Origin: Sinorhizobium sp. 6-70
GTDB lineage: Bacteria > Pseudomonadota > Alphaproteobacteria > Rhizobiales > Rhizobiaceae
DNA: 64,000 nucleotides
NCBI RefSeq assembly: GCF_030124375.1
Contig: NZ_JASKLS010000001.1
Coordinates: 1 to 64,000 of the forward strand
Reading direction: 5' to 3'
Under the pieces are notes generated by a model. That model searched no databases and had not been told where the DNA came from. It worked only from the letters and a program-made list of their open reading frames with translations. The translations under genes were made by a program, and so were the position numbers. Of this stretch, positions 44,401 through 51,742 are shown piece after piece. Every line of letters begins with the position of its first letter. Position 1 is the stretch's first letter.

Positions 44401-44915
44401 AGCAAATGTTGGAAGAGGCCGTTGCCGAACTCAAGGGTGAGGAGGAAATCCACGACACCGGCTGGTCGCCGCAGATATCGGTCGGGACGCCGGTCATGAT
44501 ACCGGAAGACTATGTGCCGGACCTGAACCTGAGGCTCGGACTCTACCGCCGCCTTGGCGAATTGACAGACCTAAAGGAGATCGACGGCTTCGGCGCGGAA
44601 TTGATCGATCGCTTCGGGCCGCTGCCGACCGAGGTTCAGCACCTCCTGAAGATCGTCTACATCAAGTCGCTGTGCCGCACGGCAAATGTCGAAAAGCTCG
44701 ATGCCGGGCCGAAAGGCGTGGTGGTTCAGTTCCGCAACAAGGAGTTTCCGAACCCCGCCGCTCTCGTCGGTTATATCGCCAAGCAGGGAACCGTTGCGAA
44801 GATCCGCCCGGACCAGAGCATCTTCTTCCAACGCGAACTTGCGACGCCAGACAAGAGGCTTTCCGGCGCAGCAATGGTGATGACGCAGCTCGCCGGGCTC
44901 GCGAAGCCCGCCTAA
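41406..44915 (+). CDS. mfd: Transcription-repair coupling factor Mfd
   Basis: 1169 residues, full length. The UvrB-like N-terminal region is followed by the RNA polymerase interaction domain (GSYVVHAEHGIGRFVGLRTIE). A RecG-like translocase comes next: Walker A CGDVGFGKTEVALRAAFIA, DEEQ box LLIVDEEQHFGVKHKERLK, LTLSATPIPRTLQLALTGVRELS and LYQLRGRVGRSK. A C-terminal TRCF domain completes it (VPDLNLRLGLYRRLGEL). It removes RNA polymerase stalled at lesions and recruits UvrA. It starts 9 bases after sdhE. An imperfectly supported terminator hairpin follows. Confidence 0.97.
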   Translation: MISGLDPKKILAATREVTIGPVPSGAEALILAELARAGSPVAYILSDGQRIADLEQVLGFVAPDIPVLTLPGWDCLPYDRVSPSADTSARRLAALSALIAHRAKPHAAIVLVTVNAALQKISPQDVIESLAFSARPGNQVRMDDIAARLERNGFERVPTVREVGEFAVRGGILDVYVPGSGEPLRLDFFGDTLETIRSFDPASQRTTGQVRSLDLNPMSEVSLTPETISHFRKQYLSLFGAATRDDALYQAVSEGRRYAGMEHWLPLFYDGLETVFDYLDGFRIVTDHLVREAAAERSKLILDYYDARLASASPGKSQISQGTPYKPVPPELLYLSAKGFGAMLSERSAVRLSPFSEHEGEARQVVAIEARQGLRWAKAAGEVESDGERANVFDQAVKHIAERRARGAKVVISGWTEGSLDRLLQVLSEHGLANIRPIKALSDTLSLKPGEAASAVLSLEAGFETGDLVVIGEQDILGDRMVRRSKRRKRGADFIAEVTGLDEGSYVVHAEHGIGRFVGLRTIEAAGAPHDCLELVYAEGAKLFLPVENIELLSRYGSEGTDAILDKLGGVAWQTRKAKLKKRLLDMAGGLIRIAAERHTRHAPVLAAQDGVYDEFAARFPYDETEDQMNSIDAVRDDLGSGRPMDRLVCGDVGFGKTEVALRAAFIAAMNGVQVAVVVPTTLLARQHFRTFSERFRGLPVRIQQASRLVGSKDLALTKKEVADGKTDIVVGTHALLGSSVKFANLGLLIVDEEQHFGVKHKERLKELKSDVHVLTLSATPIPRTLQLALTGVRELSLITTPPVDRMAVRTFISPFDALVIRETLMREHYRGGQSFYVCPRLSDLSEIHDFLRSDVPELKVAVAHGQMPATELEDIMNAFYEGRYDVLLSTTIVESGLDVPTANTLIVHRADMFGLAQLYQLRGRVGRSKVRAFALFTLPVNKTLTGPAERRLKVLQSLDTLGAGFQLASHDLDIRGAGNLLGEEQSGHIKEVGFELYQQMLEEAVAELKGEEEIHDTGWSPQISVGTPVMIPEDYVPDLNLRLGLYRRLGELTDLKEIDGFGAELIDRFGPLPTEVQHLLKIVYIKSLCRTANVEKLDAGPKGVVVQFRNKEFPNPAALVGYIAKQGTVAKIRPDQSIFFQRELATPDKRLSGAAMVMTQLAGLAKPA

Positions 44916-44918
44916 ACG

Positions 44919-44950
44919 AAGATGCCGCCCGGACTGCGCGGCGGCATCTT
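44919..44950 (+). terminator. Hairpin downstream of mfd
   Basis: AAGATGCCGCC and GGCGGCATCTT form a perfect 11-bp stem with a 10-base loop, starting four bases after the mfd stop. It lacks a T-run, so it may be a transcript-end stabiliser rather than an intrinsic terminator. Confidence 0.6.
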
Positions 44951-44955
44951 GATAA

Positions 44956-45101
44956 GTTAGAGCGGGACGCGGGCGGAAAACCGCAGACTTTCGTTCTAGA
45001 TCATTTCATTGTTTCATTGAAACACTGAAATGATCTAACTCTCTGAAACTACGCAATTCCGGACGGAAAAACCGTTACACACTTTTCCTGGAATTGCTCT
45101 A
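44956..45101. repeat. Palindromic mosaic element ending in the DsbA-like gene's stop codon
   Basis: The order is GTTAGAGCGGGACGCGG, then TTCTAGATCATTTCATTG, TTTCATTGAAACACTGAAATG, ATCTAACTCTCTGAAACTACG, CAATTCCGGACGGAAAAACC, GTTACACACTTTTCCTGG and AATTGCTCTAG. The terminal CTA is the reverse complement of the TAG stop of the minus-strand gene that ends at 45099. Confidence 0.8.
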
Positions 45102-45764
45102 GTGCGTGGGCCCGCCGGCTTTCATCTGCGCGATCTCCCGCAATGCATTCGTCAGCACATCGACCGATTGGGCGCCCATCACCGCATATTGCTGGTCGAT
45201 GATGAAGCAGGGGACGCCACTGACGCCCATCTCGCGGGCAACGTCGATTTCCTGCTTCACTGAATCCTTGTCCGCGTCGGAGGTGAGAAGGGCGGCGATG
45301 ACCGGGCCGTCGAGGCCTGCCTCTTCGGCAATCTCCAGAAGCACCGTGTGGTCGCCGACATTTCGACCTTCTTCGAAATTGGCCTTGAACAGCAAGCGGA
45401 CGACCTCCGCCTGGGTTTCCTCGCCGTCGGTTGCTGCCCAGCGGATCAGTCGATGGGCGTCGAGCGTGTTGGGGCTGATCTTCACGGCCTCGAAGTTGAA
45501 ATCGATGCCATCTTCTCGGCCAAGCCCTTCGAGCGTCTTGTGGGCCCTGTCGACGGCGTCCTGTCCGCCGAGTTTTGCGGCAAGGTGACGCTTGTGATCA
45601 ACACCTTCTGCCGGCAGGTCCGGGTTGAGCTGGTAGGGGCGCCATTGGATCGTCACATGCACGTCGCCGGCGACATTGGCAACGGCCTGATCGAGGCGCC
45701 TCTTCCCGAGGTAACACCACGGACACACAACATCCGAGACGATATCGATTTTGACGGTTTCCAT
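45099..45764 (-). CDS. DsbA family oxidoreductase, FrnE-like
   Basis: 221 residues. The thioredoxin-fold active site CPWC lies near residue 14 in IVSDVVCPWCYLGKRRLDQA. A helical insertion follows (LDAHRLIRWAATDGEETQAEVVRLLFKANFEEGRNVGD), and the cis-Pro loop GVSGVPCFIIDQQYAVMGAQ lies near residue 185. There is no signal peptide, so it acts in the cytosol. FrnE-like proteins are linked to oxidative stress tolerance or polyketide isomerisation; the substrate here is unknown. A third cysteine near the cis-Pro is notable. The stop codon is formed by the adjoining mosaic element. Confidence 0.88.
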   Translation of the reverse strand: METVKIDIVSDVVCPWCYLGKRRLDQAVANVAGDVHVTIQWRPYQLNPDLPAEGVDHKRHLAAKLGGQDAVDRAHKTLEGLGREDGIDFNFEAVKISPNTLDAHRLIRWAATDGEETQAEVVRLLFKANFEEGRNVGDHTVLLEIAEEAGLDGPVIAALLTSDADKDSVKQEIDVAREMGVSGVPCFIIDQQYAVMGAQSVDVLTNALREIAQMKAGGPTH

Positions 45765-45845
45765 CGCACCAGCCTTTCTTGGTTCTAAACCTGCGAGATA
45801 GGCCGGTACGCCGACAGTTTCAATGCGTTACCAAAAGGGAACCTG

Positions 45846-45945
45846 CTGCATGTGTCCTTAAATCAAAGCCGAGGACAAAAACATGCAGCAATTCAACGCG
45901 CTACAGCGACCTTTATGCGTTTGAAAAGACGCAAACGCGCTGCAG
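45846..45945. repeat. RIME-like mosaic element abutting the YejA-like gene
   Basis: GCTGCATGTGTCCTTAAATC pairs imperfectly with a following AGGACAAAAACATGCAGC. A second stem is formed by CGCGCTACAGCGACC with a later GACGCAAACGCGCTGCAG. Its last base precedes the TAA stop of the binding-protein gene (45946-45948). Confidence 0.75.
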
Positions 45946-47766
45946 TTACTGCGCGCGCTCGTCCCACCAGGTCGGTAGCTGGTAGCCGTAGAGCGGAACC
46001 GTCGCCGGGCGACCGATGTGCTTCCATCGGGCGACCCATTGGGCGTCGAGATGGTAGAGCGGAACCACATAGGCGTTGGACACCAGCAGCCGGTCATGGG
46101 AGCGGACCGCGGCGGTGAAGTCTTCGGTGGTCCGCGCCTGCAGCATATTGTTGATCAGCTTGTCGACGTCCTTGTCGGCAACGCCGGCGAAATTGGAACT
46201 GCCTTGCCGGTCGCGCGAAACGGACCCCCAGTACGATATCTGCTCGGCCCCCGGAGACAGCGAAGAGGGATAGGATTTTATGATAACGTCGTAGTCGAAG
46301 GACTGGCTGCGCTGCTGGTACTGGGAATCGTCGACCGTGCGCACGGTTGCGACGATTCCAAGTGGTGCGAGGAACCGCGCGTAGGCGAGGGCGATCTTTT
46401 CCTGCCCGGCGTTCTGGCTCATGATTTCGAAGGCAAGCGGCGTGCCCTTGGCGTCAACCATCTTGCCGTCCTTGATGGCGTAGCCGGCTTCGCGAAGCAG
46501 CGTCACTGCCTCCCGCAGCACGTTGCGATCACGACCGGACCCATCGGTGACAGGCAGGCGATAGGTCCCGTCCAAAATGGTCGGATTGATCCTCTCTCTG
46601 ACGTCGCCCATGAGTCCAAGCTCACGGTCGTCTGCGGCGGCACCGAGGAAGGAAAGCGACGAGTTCTGCCAGTAGCTCTGGGTTCGCGTGTAGGCACTGT
46701 CGAAAAGGTTCTTGTTCACCCATTCGAAGTCGAAAACGAGCGCGAGGCCTTGGCGCAGCTTGATGTTGTCGAACATCGGCCTGCGCGTGTTGAAGACGAA
46801 ACCGAGCATGCCAGAGGGCGTCCTCGGCGTGAAACTGTCCTTGATCACGTCACCCGAGCGCACCGCCGGAAAGTCATAGCCGCGTGCCCATTTGGTGGCG
46901 CTGCCTTCCGGATAGACATCAACCTCGCCCTTCTTGAAGGCCTCGAAAAGCGAGTTCTCCTGGAGGAAATACTCGACGGAGATCTCGTCGTAATTGTCGA
47001 AACCGATCTTGGAGGGCAGGTCCTTGCCCCAGTAGTCGGGATTCCGGCGGTAGACGATGCGTTCGCCTGCCTTCACCTCGGCAACACGATAGGGGCCGGA
47101 GCCGAGCGGCGGCTCGAGCGTCGTCCTGTCGAAGGTATCGACATTGATCGCGTGTTTCGGCAACACGGGTGAGAGCGCGAGCAGCAGCGGGAATTCGCGA
47201 TCGACATCCTCGTTGAAGGTAAAACGGACACTGCGGTCGCCGACCTTCTCCATCTTCGAGACCTTGGAGAGGCGGTTGCTGAAGGGCGCGCGCCCCTTGT
47301 CGCGCATCAGCTCGAAAGTGAATATGACGTCTTCGGCGGTCACGGGCTGGCCGTCGGCCCAGCGCGCCTTGGGGTTCAGGTTGAATTGGATGAAGGTGCG
47401 ATCGTCGTCCCATTCGACGGTTTCTGCGAGCAGTCCATACATTGTGAACGGCTCGTCCTGGGAGCGCTGCATCAGCGATTCATAGACGAGGTTGCCGAAG
47501 GCCGGATCCCACATCCCCCGCGCCGTTGTCCGCATGCTCTTCAGGATGAAGGGGTTGAGGCTGTCGAACGTGCCGACGACGCCATAGGCAATCTTTCCGC
47601 CCTTCTTCACGTTGGGGTTCACGTAAGGGAAGTTCTTGAAATCGGCGGGCAGAGCGGGCTCGCCGTGCATGGAAATGGCATGCACCGGCGCGGCCAGGGC
47701 TTCATTGCCGAATGTGCTGGCGGCCACAAGCATGGCAAGGCCGGAAAGAACTGCGCGCAACTTCAC
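45946..47766 (-). CDS. Peptide-type solute-binding protein (family 5, YejA-like)
   Basis: 606 residues. A signal peptide ends near ALA (about residue 26). The mature protein begins PVHAISMHGEPALPADFKNFPYVNP, typical of YejA-like proteins of the microcin C/oligopeptide group. It then shows YESLMQRSQDEPFTMYGLLAE, LNPKARWADGQPVTAEDVIFTFELM and LFDFEWVNKNLF. It should bind peptides or peptide-like compounds for an ABC importer. No permease or ATPase gene is next to it, so it must share an importer encoded elsewhere or act on its own. Confidence 0.88.
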   Translation of the reverse strand: MKLRAVLSGLAMLVAASTFGNEALAAPVHAISMHGEPALPADFKNFPYVNPNVKKGGKIAYGVVGTFDSLNPFILKSMRTTARGMWDPAFGNLVYESLMQRSQDEPFTMYGLLAETVEWDDDRTFIQFNLNPKARWADGQPVTAEDVIFTFELMRDKGRAPFSNRLSKVSKMEKVGDRSVRFTFNEDVDREFPLLLALSPVLPKHAINVDTFDRTTLEPPLGSGPYRVAEVKAGERIVYRRNPDYWGKDLPSKIGFDNYDEISVEYFLQENSLFEAFKKGEVDVYPEGSATKWARGYDFPAVRSGDVIKDSFTPRTPSGMLGFVFNTRRPMFDNIKLRQGLALVFDFEWVNKNLFDSAYTRTQSYWQNSSLSFLGAAADDRELGLMGDVRERINPTILDGTYRLPVTDGSGRDRNVLREAVTLLREAGYAIKDGKMVDAKGTPLAFEIMSQNAGQEKIALAYARFLAPLGIVATVRTVDDSQYQQRSQSFDYDVIIKSYPSSLSPGAEQISYWGSVSRDRQGSSNFAGVADKDVDKLINNMLQARTTEDFTAAVRSHDRLLVSNAYVVPLYHLDAQWVARWKHIGRPATVPLYGYQLPTWWDERAQ

Positions 47767-48165
47767 CTCCCGAGGGATTTCTACAGGCCGATTCCCGTCA
47801 CGTTATCAATGCGGGCCCACATTTCCAACCTTCGCTAGGAAAAGTGTGACGCAACCTACCACCCAGTTCCTGCTCTCACTCTGAAGCGGTTTTCGGTCCG
47901 GGTCGCGTTTGTTATCGCCAAGAACCGACCAAGCGGCTCTTGATGGGTTCGATCCCGAAAGAACGTAAAACCCGGGTATTTCCCGCTTCGGCGACTGCAA
48001 AAAATGCAACGAAACACTGGATAAACGCCCCGAGCCAATGTAACAGGTGTTTCCGGAAACGGGGCCATTCAAATGCCTCATTTGGCCAACAGGACAACGG
48101 CGGCTGACGATATTCACCATCGGAACAGTTTGTTCCGGAACCGGATTTCAGGAGACGGAATCACA
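47767..48165. other. Divergent intergenic region between the YejA-like and ialB genes
   Basis: No supported gene. The region contains the palindrome at 48121-48137 and the ialB ribosome binding site (AGGAGACGG, 48150-48158). Confidence 0.5.
48121..48137. promoter_or_regulatory. Perfect palindrome upstream of ialB, possible operator
   Basis: CGGAACA and TGTTCCG flank a GTT centre. It lies 29 bases before the ATG, where a repressor site or the edge of a promoter could be. No regulator can be named. Confidence 0.4.
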
Positions 48166-48789
48166 ATGATCTTCAAGTCGAACTTCACCAATCGCGCGGC
48201 GATGGCAGCGCTGGCGCTCTCTGTTGCAGCCGCCGGCGCGCCAGGCGCTGCTTTCGCGCAGGCAGGCAAGCCGCCGCAGGGTTGGTTCAAGGTTTGCACC
48301 AAGCAGGAAGACAACGACGTCTGCATCGTCCAGAACCTGCTCACCGCCAACAATGGTCAGCTCATCACGGCCGTCGGCCTCATCACCGTCTCCGGCAAGA
48401 TCAACCGCAAGGTGCTGCAGGTTTCCGTACCTTCTGCTCGGATGATTCCGCCGGGCGTTCAGATGCAGATCGACGGTGCCAAGGGCGTCAAGCTCGACTA
48501 TGCGATCTGCATGCCCGACAAGTGCGTTGCTGAAGCGCCGCTTTCCGATGCGCTGATTGCCAACCTGAAGAAGGGCAACGAAGTCGTCTTTACTTCGGTC
48601 AACTTCCAGCGCGCCCCGAACCCGATCAAGATGACCCTGGAAGGTTTCACCGGCGTCTTTGACGGTGAGCCGATCGAGCAGTCGCAGTTGGAAGAACGCC
48701 AGCGCCTGTTGCAGGAAGAAATGCAGAAGAAAGCGGAAGACGCCCGCAAGAAGCTGGAAGAGGCCCAGAAGGCCGCTAAGCAGCAATAA
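48166..48789 (+). CDS. Invasion-associated locus B (IalB) family protein
   Basis: 207 residues. A signal peptide ends near AAFAQ (about residue 31). The IalB domain follows, with WFKVCTKQEDNDVCIVQNLL, LQVSVPSARMIPPGVQMQIDG and LDYAICMPDKCVAEAPL. The pairs Cys-x6-Cys and Cys-x4-Cys are positioned for disulfides. The last ~35 residues are a Glu/Lys/Gln-rich coiled coil not found in the shortest family members. IalB of Bartonella aids erythrocyte invasion; in rhizobia the family is a periplasmic or envelope protein of unknown role. The ATG at 48166 follows AGGAGACGG; a strong terminator follows the gene. Confidence 0.88.
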   Translation: MIFKSNFTNRAAMAALALSVAAAGAPGAAFAQAGKPPQGWFKVCTKQEDNDVCIVQNLLTANNGQLITAVGLITVSGKINRKVLQVSVPSARMIPPGVQMQIDGAKGVKLDYAICMPDKCVAEAPLSDALIANLKKGNEVVFTSVNFQRAPNPIKMTLEGFTGVFDGEPIEQSQLEERQRLLQEEMQKKAEDARKKLEEAQKAAKQQ

Positions 48790-48807
48790 TCGCGGTCATT
48801 CCTGGAT

Positions 48808-48843
48808 AAAAAAAACGCCCGGTATTTGCCGGGCGTTTTTTTG
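48808..48843 (+). terminator. Bidirectional rho-independent terminator after ialB
   Basis: AACGCCCGG and CCGGGCGTT form a 9-bp stem with a 6-base loop (TATTTG). It is flanked by A residues on the left and seven T residues on the right, so it can act from both sides, serving ialB and the convergent hspQ. Confidence 0.92.
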
Positions 48844-48968
48844 TCGGAGACCATTGCCCGATTCCTTGGGTGGGGGAAGCTTGCGCCGACATCACGGACT
48901 GCGCCCGCGCCTCTGTTGGTCGCGCGACAAGACGCTCCAAAGACAATCGGCGGAACGCCCCAATATCC

Positions 48969-49298
48969 TTAGTGCTGATAGGTCGCCTTCGGCTTGTAGT
49001 GGCCGACGGTTTCCTTCTTGAACAAGGCGCTCACCTGCGGGTGGCGGATCGGTCTATCACTTTCATCGGAAACGAGGTTCTGTTCGGAAACATATGCGAC
49101 ATATTCGGTGTCGTCATTCTCGGCGAAGAGATGATAGAAGGGCTGGTCCTTGCTCGGCCGAATTTCCGGCGGGATGGCATTCCACCATTCCTCGGTGTTG
49201 GCATATTCCGGATCGACATCGAAGATGACGCCGCGGAACGGGAAGACCCGGTGGCGAACCACCTGTCCGATCTCAAATTTCGCGTTTCTTTGTTTCAT
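48969..49298 (-). CDS. hspQ: Heat shock protein HspQ (hemimethylated-DNA-binding YccV family)
   Basis: 109 residues. The HspQ/YccV fold is recognised by FEIGQVVRHRVFPFRGVIFDVDPEY, QPFYHLFAENDDTEYVAYVSEQNLV and the C-terminal FKKETVGHYKP. In E. coli HspQ enhances Lon protease and promotes degradation of mutant DnaA. The ATG at 49298 (MKQRNAKFEIG) is preferred to one four codons upstream that has no space for a ribosome binding site. It sits between glnA's terminator and the ialB terminator and is probably transcribed alone. Confidence 0.9.
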   Translation of the reverse strand: MKQRNAKFEIGQVVRHRVFPFRGVIFDVDPEYANTEEWWNAIPPEIRPSKDQPFYHLFAENDDTEYVAYVSEQNLVSDESDRPIRHPQVSALFKKETVGHYKPKATYQH

Positions 49299-49391
49299 GA
49301 CGCAACACATCCTTTCAGACAATAATCTGGGTTGCCGCGTGCCGAACATCAATAGGTCTGCGGTGAACCATTCTTGAGGGCATTGCTCATA

Positions 49392-49425
49392 AAAAAGGCG
49401 AGCTTCGAACGAGGCCCGCCTTTTT
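49392..49425 (-). terminator. Rho-independent terminator downstream of glnA
   Basis: AAAAAGGCG pairs with CGCCTTTTT around an inner stem (GC-TCG with CGA-GC). On the minus strand a run of T residues follows. It lies about 45 bases after the glnA stop and is symmetric enough to work in both directions. Confidence 0.88.
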
Positions 49426-49469
49426 CCATTGTCGTAAGCGGACCGGACGTGCCGACCGGTCCGTTTTCT

Positions 49470-50879
49470 TTAGGCCGAATAGTACATGTCGTATTCGACC
49501 GGATGCGGCGTCATTTCGAAGCGCATGACTTCCTGCATCTTCAATTCGATGAACGAGTCGATCTGGTCGTCGTCGAAGACGCCGCCGGCCGTCAGGAACT
49601 TGCGATCCTTGTCGAGGCTTTCAAGCGCTTCGCGCAGGCTACCGCAAACGGTCGGGATTTTCTTCAGTTCCTTCGGAGGCAGGTCGTAGAGGTCCTTGTC
49701 CATCGCCTTGCCCGGATGAAGCTTGTTCTTGATGCCGTCGAGGCCGGCCATCAGCATGGCCGCGAATGCCAGATAGGGGTTCGCGCTCGGGTCGGGGAAG
49801 CGGACTTCGACGCGCTTTGCCTTCGGGTTGGTGCCGAACGGAATGCGGCAGGAAGCCGAGCGGTTGCGGGCCGAATAGGCGAGCAGAACCGGTGCTTCAT
49901 AGCCCGGGACGAGACGCTTGTAGGAGTTCGTCGAGGGGTTGGTGAAGGCGTTCAGGGCCTTGGCGTGCTTGATGATGCCGCCGATGAAATAGAGGCAGGT
50001 TTCCGAAAGTCCGGCATATTCGTCGCCGGCGAAGGTCGGCTTGCCGTCCTTCCAGATCGAGAGGTGGACGTGCATGCCGGAACCGTTGTCGCCGAAGACC
50101 GGCTTCGGCATGAAGGTCGCGGTCTTGCCGTAGGCATTGGCAACCTGGTGCACGACGTATTTGTAGATCTGCATCTTGTCGGCGTTGCGAACAAGCGCAT
50201 CGAACTTGACGCCAAGCTCGTGCTGGGCAGCGGCCACTTCGTGATGATGCTTTTCTACCGTGACGCCCATTTCGGTAAGCACGGTGAGCATTTCCGAGCG
50301 CATGTCCTGGCAGCTGTCGATCGGCGGTACCGGGAAGTAACCGCCCTTGATGCGCGGACGGTGGCCGAGGTTGCCGGTCTCGTAATCGGTATCGTCGTTG
50401 GACGGCAGTTCGGAGGAATCGAGCTTGAAGCCGGTGTTGTACGGATCGGCCTTGTACTTCACGTCGTCGAACACGAAGAATTCCGCCTCCGGACCGACGA
50501 AGACCGTGTCGCCGATACCGGAGGCCTTGAGATAGGCTTCCGCCTTCTTGGCCGTGCCGCGCGGGTCGCGATTGTAAGCCTCGCCCGAAACAGGATCGAG
50601 AATGTCGCAGAGGATGACCATCGTCGACTGAGCGAAGAACGGGTCCATATGAGCCGTTTCCGGATCAGGCATCAGCACCATGTCGGACTCGTTGATAGCC
50701 TTCCAGCCGGAAATCGAGGAGCCGTCGAACATGACGCCATCGGCAAACATGTCTTCATCGACGCAGACGATATCCATCGTCACGTGCTGCAGCTTGCCCT
50801 TCGGGTCTGTGAAGCGCAGGTCGACGAACTTGACGTCGTTGTCCTTGATTTGCTTCAGAACTTCACTCGCAGTCGTCAT
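49470..50879 (-). CDS. glnA: Glutamine synthetase type I
   Basis: 469 residues, full-length dodecameric GSI. It forms glutamine from glutamate, ammonia and ATP. Motifs are [16 protein letters not shown] ([19 protein letters not shown]) near residue 52, the ATP-binding [18 protein letters not shown] near residue 260 and [11 protein letters not shown] near residue 340. The adenylylation site Tyr is present in [14 protein letters not shown] near residue 397, so activity is expected to be controlled by GlnE. It lies 86 bases downstream of glnB in the same direction and has its own terminator. Confidence 0.98.
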   Translation of the reverse strand: MTTASEVLKQIKDNDVKFVDLRFTDPKGKLQHVTMDIVCVDEDMFADGVMFDGSSISGWKAINESDMVLMPDPETAHMDPFFAQSTMVILCDILDPVSGEAYNRDPRGTAKKAEAYLKASGIGDTVFVGPEAEFFVFDDVKYKADPYNTGFKLDSSELPSNDDTDYETGNLGHRPRIKGGYFPVPPIDSCQDMRSEMLTVLTEMGVTVEKHHHEVAAAQHELGVKFDALVRNADKMQIYKYVVHQVANAYGKTATFMPKPVFGDNGSGMHVHLSIWKDGKPTFAGDEYAGLSETCLYFIGGIIKHAKALNAFTNPSTNSYKRLVPGYEAPVLLAYSARNRSASCRIPFGTNPKAKRVEVRFPDPSANPYLAFAAMLMAGLDGIKNKLHPGKAMDKDLYDLPPKELKKIPTVCGSLREALESLDKDRKFLTAGGVFDDDQIDSFIELKMQEVMRFEMTPHPVEYDMYYSA

Positions 50880-50965
50880 TTTTTGTAAGTCCCTGTTTTG
50901 AGATGACGAGGTTTGAAAAATCGGGGCCGGACGGCCCCTCGGGATTTGATGGCGTGATTAGGTGA

Positions 50966-51433
<468 letters not shown>

Positions 51434-51442
51434 CTACTGCAT

Positions 51443-51540
51443 GTCTCCTTAAATCGACCTCGATTTAAGGACAAAGACATGCAGCAATTCAAGGTGCTAC
51501 AGCGTCCTTTGCGCGTCCGATAAGACGCGCGGCGCTGGAG
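51443..51540. repeat. RIME-like mosaic element between the NtrC-like site and the sigma-54 promoter
   Basis: GCATGTCTCCTTAAATCG pairs with CGATTTAAGGACAAAGACATGC, then GTGCTACAGCGTCCTTTGCG, CGTCCGATAAGACGCG and CGGCGCTG. It has the same modules as the copies at 45.85 and 11.1 kb. Confidence 0.8.
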
Positions 51541-51646
51541 GCGGGATTGTGCTTCGCCTCCTCGGCGATTCTGCCTATTTTTTATGAAATATGATCATTC
51601 GATGTTGGCGACATTGCTGCGGCGGGCTCCAATAGCACGTTATTTG

Positions 51647-51663
51647 AGCACCAATAATGTGCA
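51647..51663. promoter_or_regulatory. NtrC-like enhancer site
   Basis: GCACC-AATAA-TGTGCA matches the NtrC dyad TGCACC-N5-GGTGCA with one mismatch in each half, keeping GCAC-N7-GTGC. It lies about 280 bases upstream of the sigma-54 promoter of glnBA, a normal distance for an enhancer. It also precedes the divergent NAD(P)HX repair gene by 80 bases. Confidence 0.5.
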
Positions 51664-51742
51664 AATGCATAAAAAACGCTCAATTTTCTTGACAGCGCAC
51701 GCCTTCTTGCCTTGAGGGCTTCGGCACGGTTAGATCTGGTTC

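Noticed and set aside
48122..48147. GGAAC-N19-TT match before ialB
   Set aside because: The implied start site would fall on the ribosome binding site at 48150-48158, leaving no usable leader, and the -10 side reads GATT rather than GTT.
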